Assembly (NCBI RefSeq): GCF_019802285.1 | Contig: NZ_JAIEUJ010000003.1 | Span: 1-64,000, forward strand | Reading direction: 5' to 3' | From: Novilysobacter antarcticus | GTDB lineage: Bacteria; Pseudomonadota; Gammaproteobacteria; Xanthomonadales; Xanthomonadaceae | Length of the DNA stretch: 64,000 nucleotides | Part shown: piece after piece, positions 62,078-64,000 of the stretch | Position numbering within the stretch: position 1 is the stretch's first letter | Layout: each line of letters begins with the position of its first letter | The notes under the pieces: model-generated | Told to the model about the DNA's origin: nothing | The model's database searches: none | Seen by the model: only the letters and a program-made list of their open reading frames with translations | Position numbers and translations under genes: made by a program

Positions 62078-62593
62078 CTACTTGCAGTAGGTCTGCAGGT
62101 GGTCACCAACCATATAAGTTTGACAGAACGTGCTCGACTTCTGTGACGGAGGCGGCGCAGACTGGCTTTGAATGACCGCCTGCCCTAGCCCCTGCAGAGC
62201 TGCGGCCATCGCTGCGGAATCTGCTCTACGTTGCTGCTCAAGCGCCATTTGAAATTGGACATCAATATCTCGACCCGGAATATCTGTCGGCCGCACGAAC
62301 GTAAAGGACTGCTCATATCCATTTACAGGGCACACTGATTGCCTAGTATAGGCTGCCTCCGCGCCGCTTGCCCAACGCACTGATTTTCCATGAATAGTCG
62401 TGCATTGTCCAGCTTTAAATTCCTTTTCAACCTCGTAATACAAAACCACCGGAGTATATCCATAATTATGTCCATCAAGGCCGTAAAGAGTTGCGCCCTG
62501 AGGGTCTGAGTTATAGGTCAAGCCCAACCTCGTAGCACAGCCAGTCAGAAAAGATACGAATAAAATTAATACGAGCAGTCGACATAACTTCAT
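62078..62593 (-). CDS. Hypothetical lipoprotein, PEGA-like, low GC
   Basis: A 171-residue exported protein with a signal peptide and lipobox (FLTGC, Cys19). The first mature segment, YNSDPQGATLYGLDG followed by YTPVVLYYEV, resembles PEGA-type beta repeats. The middle has two cysteines (GQCTTIHG, QSVCPVNG). The C-terminal third is an Ala/Gln-rich helix and ends with another Cys pair (FCQTYMVG, TYCK). No known function. Its coding sequence and flanks are markedly AT-richer than the rest of the window, which suggests recent acquisition or a non-core origin. A GGGG ribosome binding site lies nine bases before the ATG. No partner genes are adjacent. Confidence 0.78.
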   Translation of the reverse strand: MKLCRLLVLILFVSFLTGCATRLGLTYNSDPQGATLYGLDGHNYGYTPVVLYYEVEKEFKAGQCTTIHGKSVRWASGAEAAYTRQSVCPVNGYEQSFTFVRPTDIPGRDIDVQFQMALEQQRRADSAAMAAALQGLGQAVIQSQSAPPPSQKSSTFCQTYMVGDHLQTYCK

Positions 62594-62901
62594 ACCAGCC
62601 CCTAAAGAATATGCGCCAACAACCCAAACTTACTCATAGACCTTACATGGAGAATCAAAATTAATTTTCCCCTGCGAGCTCTCTATCCATTAATAGATTC
62701 ACAGAAAAGAGCTGAAGGGCGCAGCGCTAAAACACAACCACAAATGGCGTCCTTCGTTATGACTTAACGACAAGACAGTAAAACTGCGGCCATCTCAGCA
62801 ATGACGAAGCCGCAGAAGGCCCTGGTGAGGTAACGCTGCGCAAGACTCTCGTCCGCCACCCTACCTGGAGTCGACGCTCGGGCATTCGACGCGGGGCGGG
62901 G
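62594..62901. other. AT-rich intergenic region
   Basis: About 308 bp between the low-GC lipoprotein and the DUF3228 gene. The left 190 bp share the low GC; the right part returns to high GC near 62810. It probably holds the lipoprotein's promoter. No gene, repeat or terminator could be supported. Confidence 0.55.
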
Positions 62902-63459
62902 TCAGGGTCGCCAGTTGGCGTTGTTGTCCCAGAACTCGACCGCATGGCGGTAGGCATCCCGATCCAGTGGCACGCCCGAACCGCCCTCTTCCACGCCCAG
63001 CGCGTTGCGCATCATCGTGATGGGCGCCATCGGGATCTCCTCCGGCGCCATGGTGTACAAGCAGCCGACCACGCCCCAGTCCGCGTCCACCACTGTTCCC
63101 TCTTTCGCCAGCTGCTCGCGGCTGTAGAGGATCACCACCAGATACTCCGCCACCGGCGGTTCCACGCCCTCGAACCAGCGCACCAGCACCGGCAGTTCCT
63201 CCTTGGTGCGCGCCTCGTAGGCCGAGCGCAGCAGGTGGCGGTTGTCGTCGCTGATCGGGACGGTCAGGCACCGGGTGGAGGTCCAGTTGCGATGCACGTG
63301 CAACTTGCAGAACGGCGCATAGCCGTCGAGCACCTTGAACGGCGCGTGCTCGTTGAGATGCCGCTCGAACTGCTCCGGCGTGCAGTCATGGATGGTGTTG
63401 CCGCGCGGGGTGCGCGGAAACAGGCGGGTACGGGCAAACGGGGTCAGGACGATGGACAT
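62902..63459 (-). CDS. DUF3228 family protein
   Basis: A 185-residue soluble protein without signal peptide. It fits DUF3228: LTPFARTRLFPRTPRGNTIHDCT at the start, VLDGYAPFCKLHVHRNWTSTRC, WFEGVEPPVAEYLVVILYSREQL and the ADWGVVGCLYTMAPEEIPMAPITMMRNALG core that defines the family, and a C-terminal HAVEFWDNNANW. Members occur in proteobacteria and eukaryotes; no reaction is known. Conserved histidines and cysteines are present but no metal motif is recognised. It is preceded by the response-regulator gene on the same strand, 57 bp away. Confidence 0.9.
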   Translation of the reverse strand: MSIVLTPFARTRLFPRTPRGNTIHDCTPEQFERHLNEHAPFKVLDGYAPFCKLHVHRNWTSTRCLTVPISDDNRHLLRSAYEARTKEELPVLVRWFEGVEPPVAEYLVVILYSREQLAKEGTVVDADWGVVGCLYTMAPEEIPMAPITMMRNALGVEEGGSGVPLDRDAYRHAVEFWDNNANWRP

Positions 63460-63516
63460 GCAAACGGGCCGAGCAAGGGGGCTGCAAGGGTAGCCGCTGC
63501 GTGCCGCACCCGCGAC

Positions 63517-64000
63517 TTACAGCGTCAAGCGCTCTCGCAGTTCGCGACCCTGCCGGCGCGACACCTCAACGTGGCTGCCATCGTCCAGGCCGAGGTCGTA
63601 GCCATCGGCGATTGACGGCTCCACGGTGCGGACCATGCGTAGGTTGACCAGGGTGTTGCGGTTGGCACGGAAAAACAGCCCCGGCTCCATCCGCGATTCC
63701 AGTCCACTGAGGCTGCGCGCGAGCAGGGCGTTCTGGTCGCGGAAGCAGACCCGGGCGTAGTTGCCATCCACCACGATCCGGCGGATTTCTCCGAGGGCGA
63801 CGAACCAGCACCGCTCGCCGTCGCGCAGAAAGACCTGGTCGTGCGCCGCCAACAACACCTGCCGGTCCGGCCCGGGCTCGGGTGCGTCGGCCTGCTCCGC
63901 CATCTGGCTGCGGACCTTGTCCAGCGCGGTGCTCAAACGAGGCGCGACCACCGGCTTGAGCAGGTAATCCACGGCGTTGGCCTCAAACGCACGCACCGCG
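63517..64000 (-). CDS. LytTR-type response regulator (5' end beyond window)
   Basis: The C-terminal 161 residues of a response regulator cut by the right edge of the window. It begins within the receiver domain (AFEANAVDYLLKPV, the conserved last strand-helix with the signature Lys-Pro), has a short linker (about residues 30-45), and ends in a LytTR DNA-binding domain (RCWFVALGEIRRIVVDGNYARV, FFRANRNTLVNLRMVRTVEP, VEVSRRQGRELRERL). This is the AlgR/LytR layout. A sensor kinase is expected upstream outside the window. The stop is TAA at 63517-63519. Confidence 0.92.
   Translation of the reverse strand, partial: AVRAFEANAVDYLLKPVVAPRLSTALDKVRSQMAEQADAPEPGPDRQVLLAAHDQVFLRDGERCWFVALGEIRRIVVDGNYARVCFRDQNALLARSLSGLESRMEPGLFFRANRNTLVNLRMVRTVEPSIADGYDLGLDDGSHVEVSRRQGRELRERLTL

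Overview
The window is high-GC, densely packed chromosomal DNA from a gammaproteobacterium, most likely of the Xanthomonadaceae/Lysobacteraceae (Lysobacter or Luteimonas-like). This is inferred from the gene set and order: pilS-pilR beside sucCD, a PPi-dependent phosphofructokinase beside a membrane pyrophosphatase and adk, thiE-hemL beside a rubredoxin, and a bifunctional thrA with an ilv-leu-thr cluster. No rRNA, tRNA, CRISPR array, insertion sequence or phage was seen.

Layout. 0.2-12.2 kb: housekeeping genes (DUF192 lipoprotein, rubredoxin, thiE, hemL, an ArgD-like aminotransferase, a Kv-type channel with a zinc ribbon, gloA, an HSDL2-like SDR, a small kinase, a DedA-PAP2-LssY membrane protein, and the run adk-mpl-LON domain). 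12.3-18.9 kb: pyrophosphate genes (PPi-PFK, H+-PPase, soluble PPase) around a lipoprotein and a secreted-type M91 metallopeptidase with RTX-like repeats. 18.9-23.1 kb: a lower-GC three-gene run (methyltransferase, SPINDLY-type O-GlcNAc transferase, TPR-2OG oxygenase) that looks like a protein-glycosylation cassette. 23.6-29.8 kb: a TonB-dependent receptor, an AraC regulator and a membrane CadC-like sensor with a periplasmic PD40 domain. 30.0-32.1 kb: thiC behind a TPP riboswitch.

32.3-49.0 kb: an unusually compact superoperon for branched-chain amino acids and threonine, ilvD-ilvC-ilvG-ilvM-ilvE-ilvA-[leuA-leuC fused]-leuD-leuB-thrA-thrB-thrC. Nearly all junctions overlap. It is preceded by a leader peptide with a Leu/Ile/Val/Thr codon run and a classical terminator/antiterminator, so one attenuator may govern the whole pathway. 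The in-frame LeuA-LeuC fusion (1008 aa) is the most unusual gene here.

49.0-64.0 kb: a lipoprotein, sucCD, pilSR, an atypical SDR-fold protein, an S9 peptidase, ahcY behind an SAH riboswitch, a short low-GC patch with a lipoprotein, a DUF3228 protein and a truncated LytTR response regulator. Two convergent intergenic regions (49.77-50.00 and 57.28-57.51 kb) each carry a mirror-image pair of about 90-nt hairpins. These share a conserved internal loop while their stems covary. They are a candidate undescribed structured repeat.
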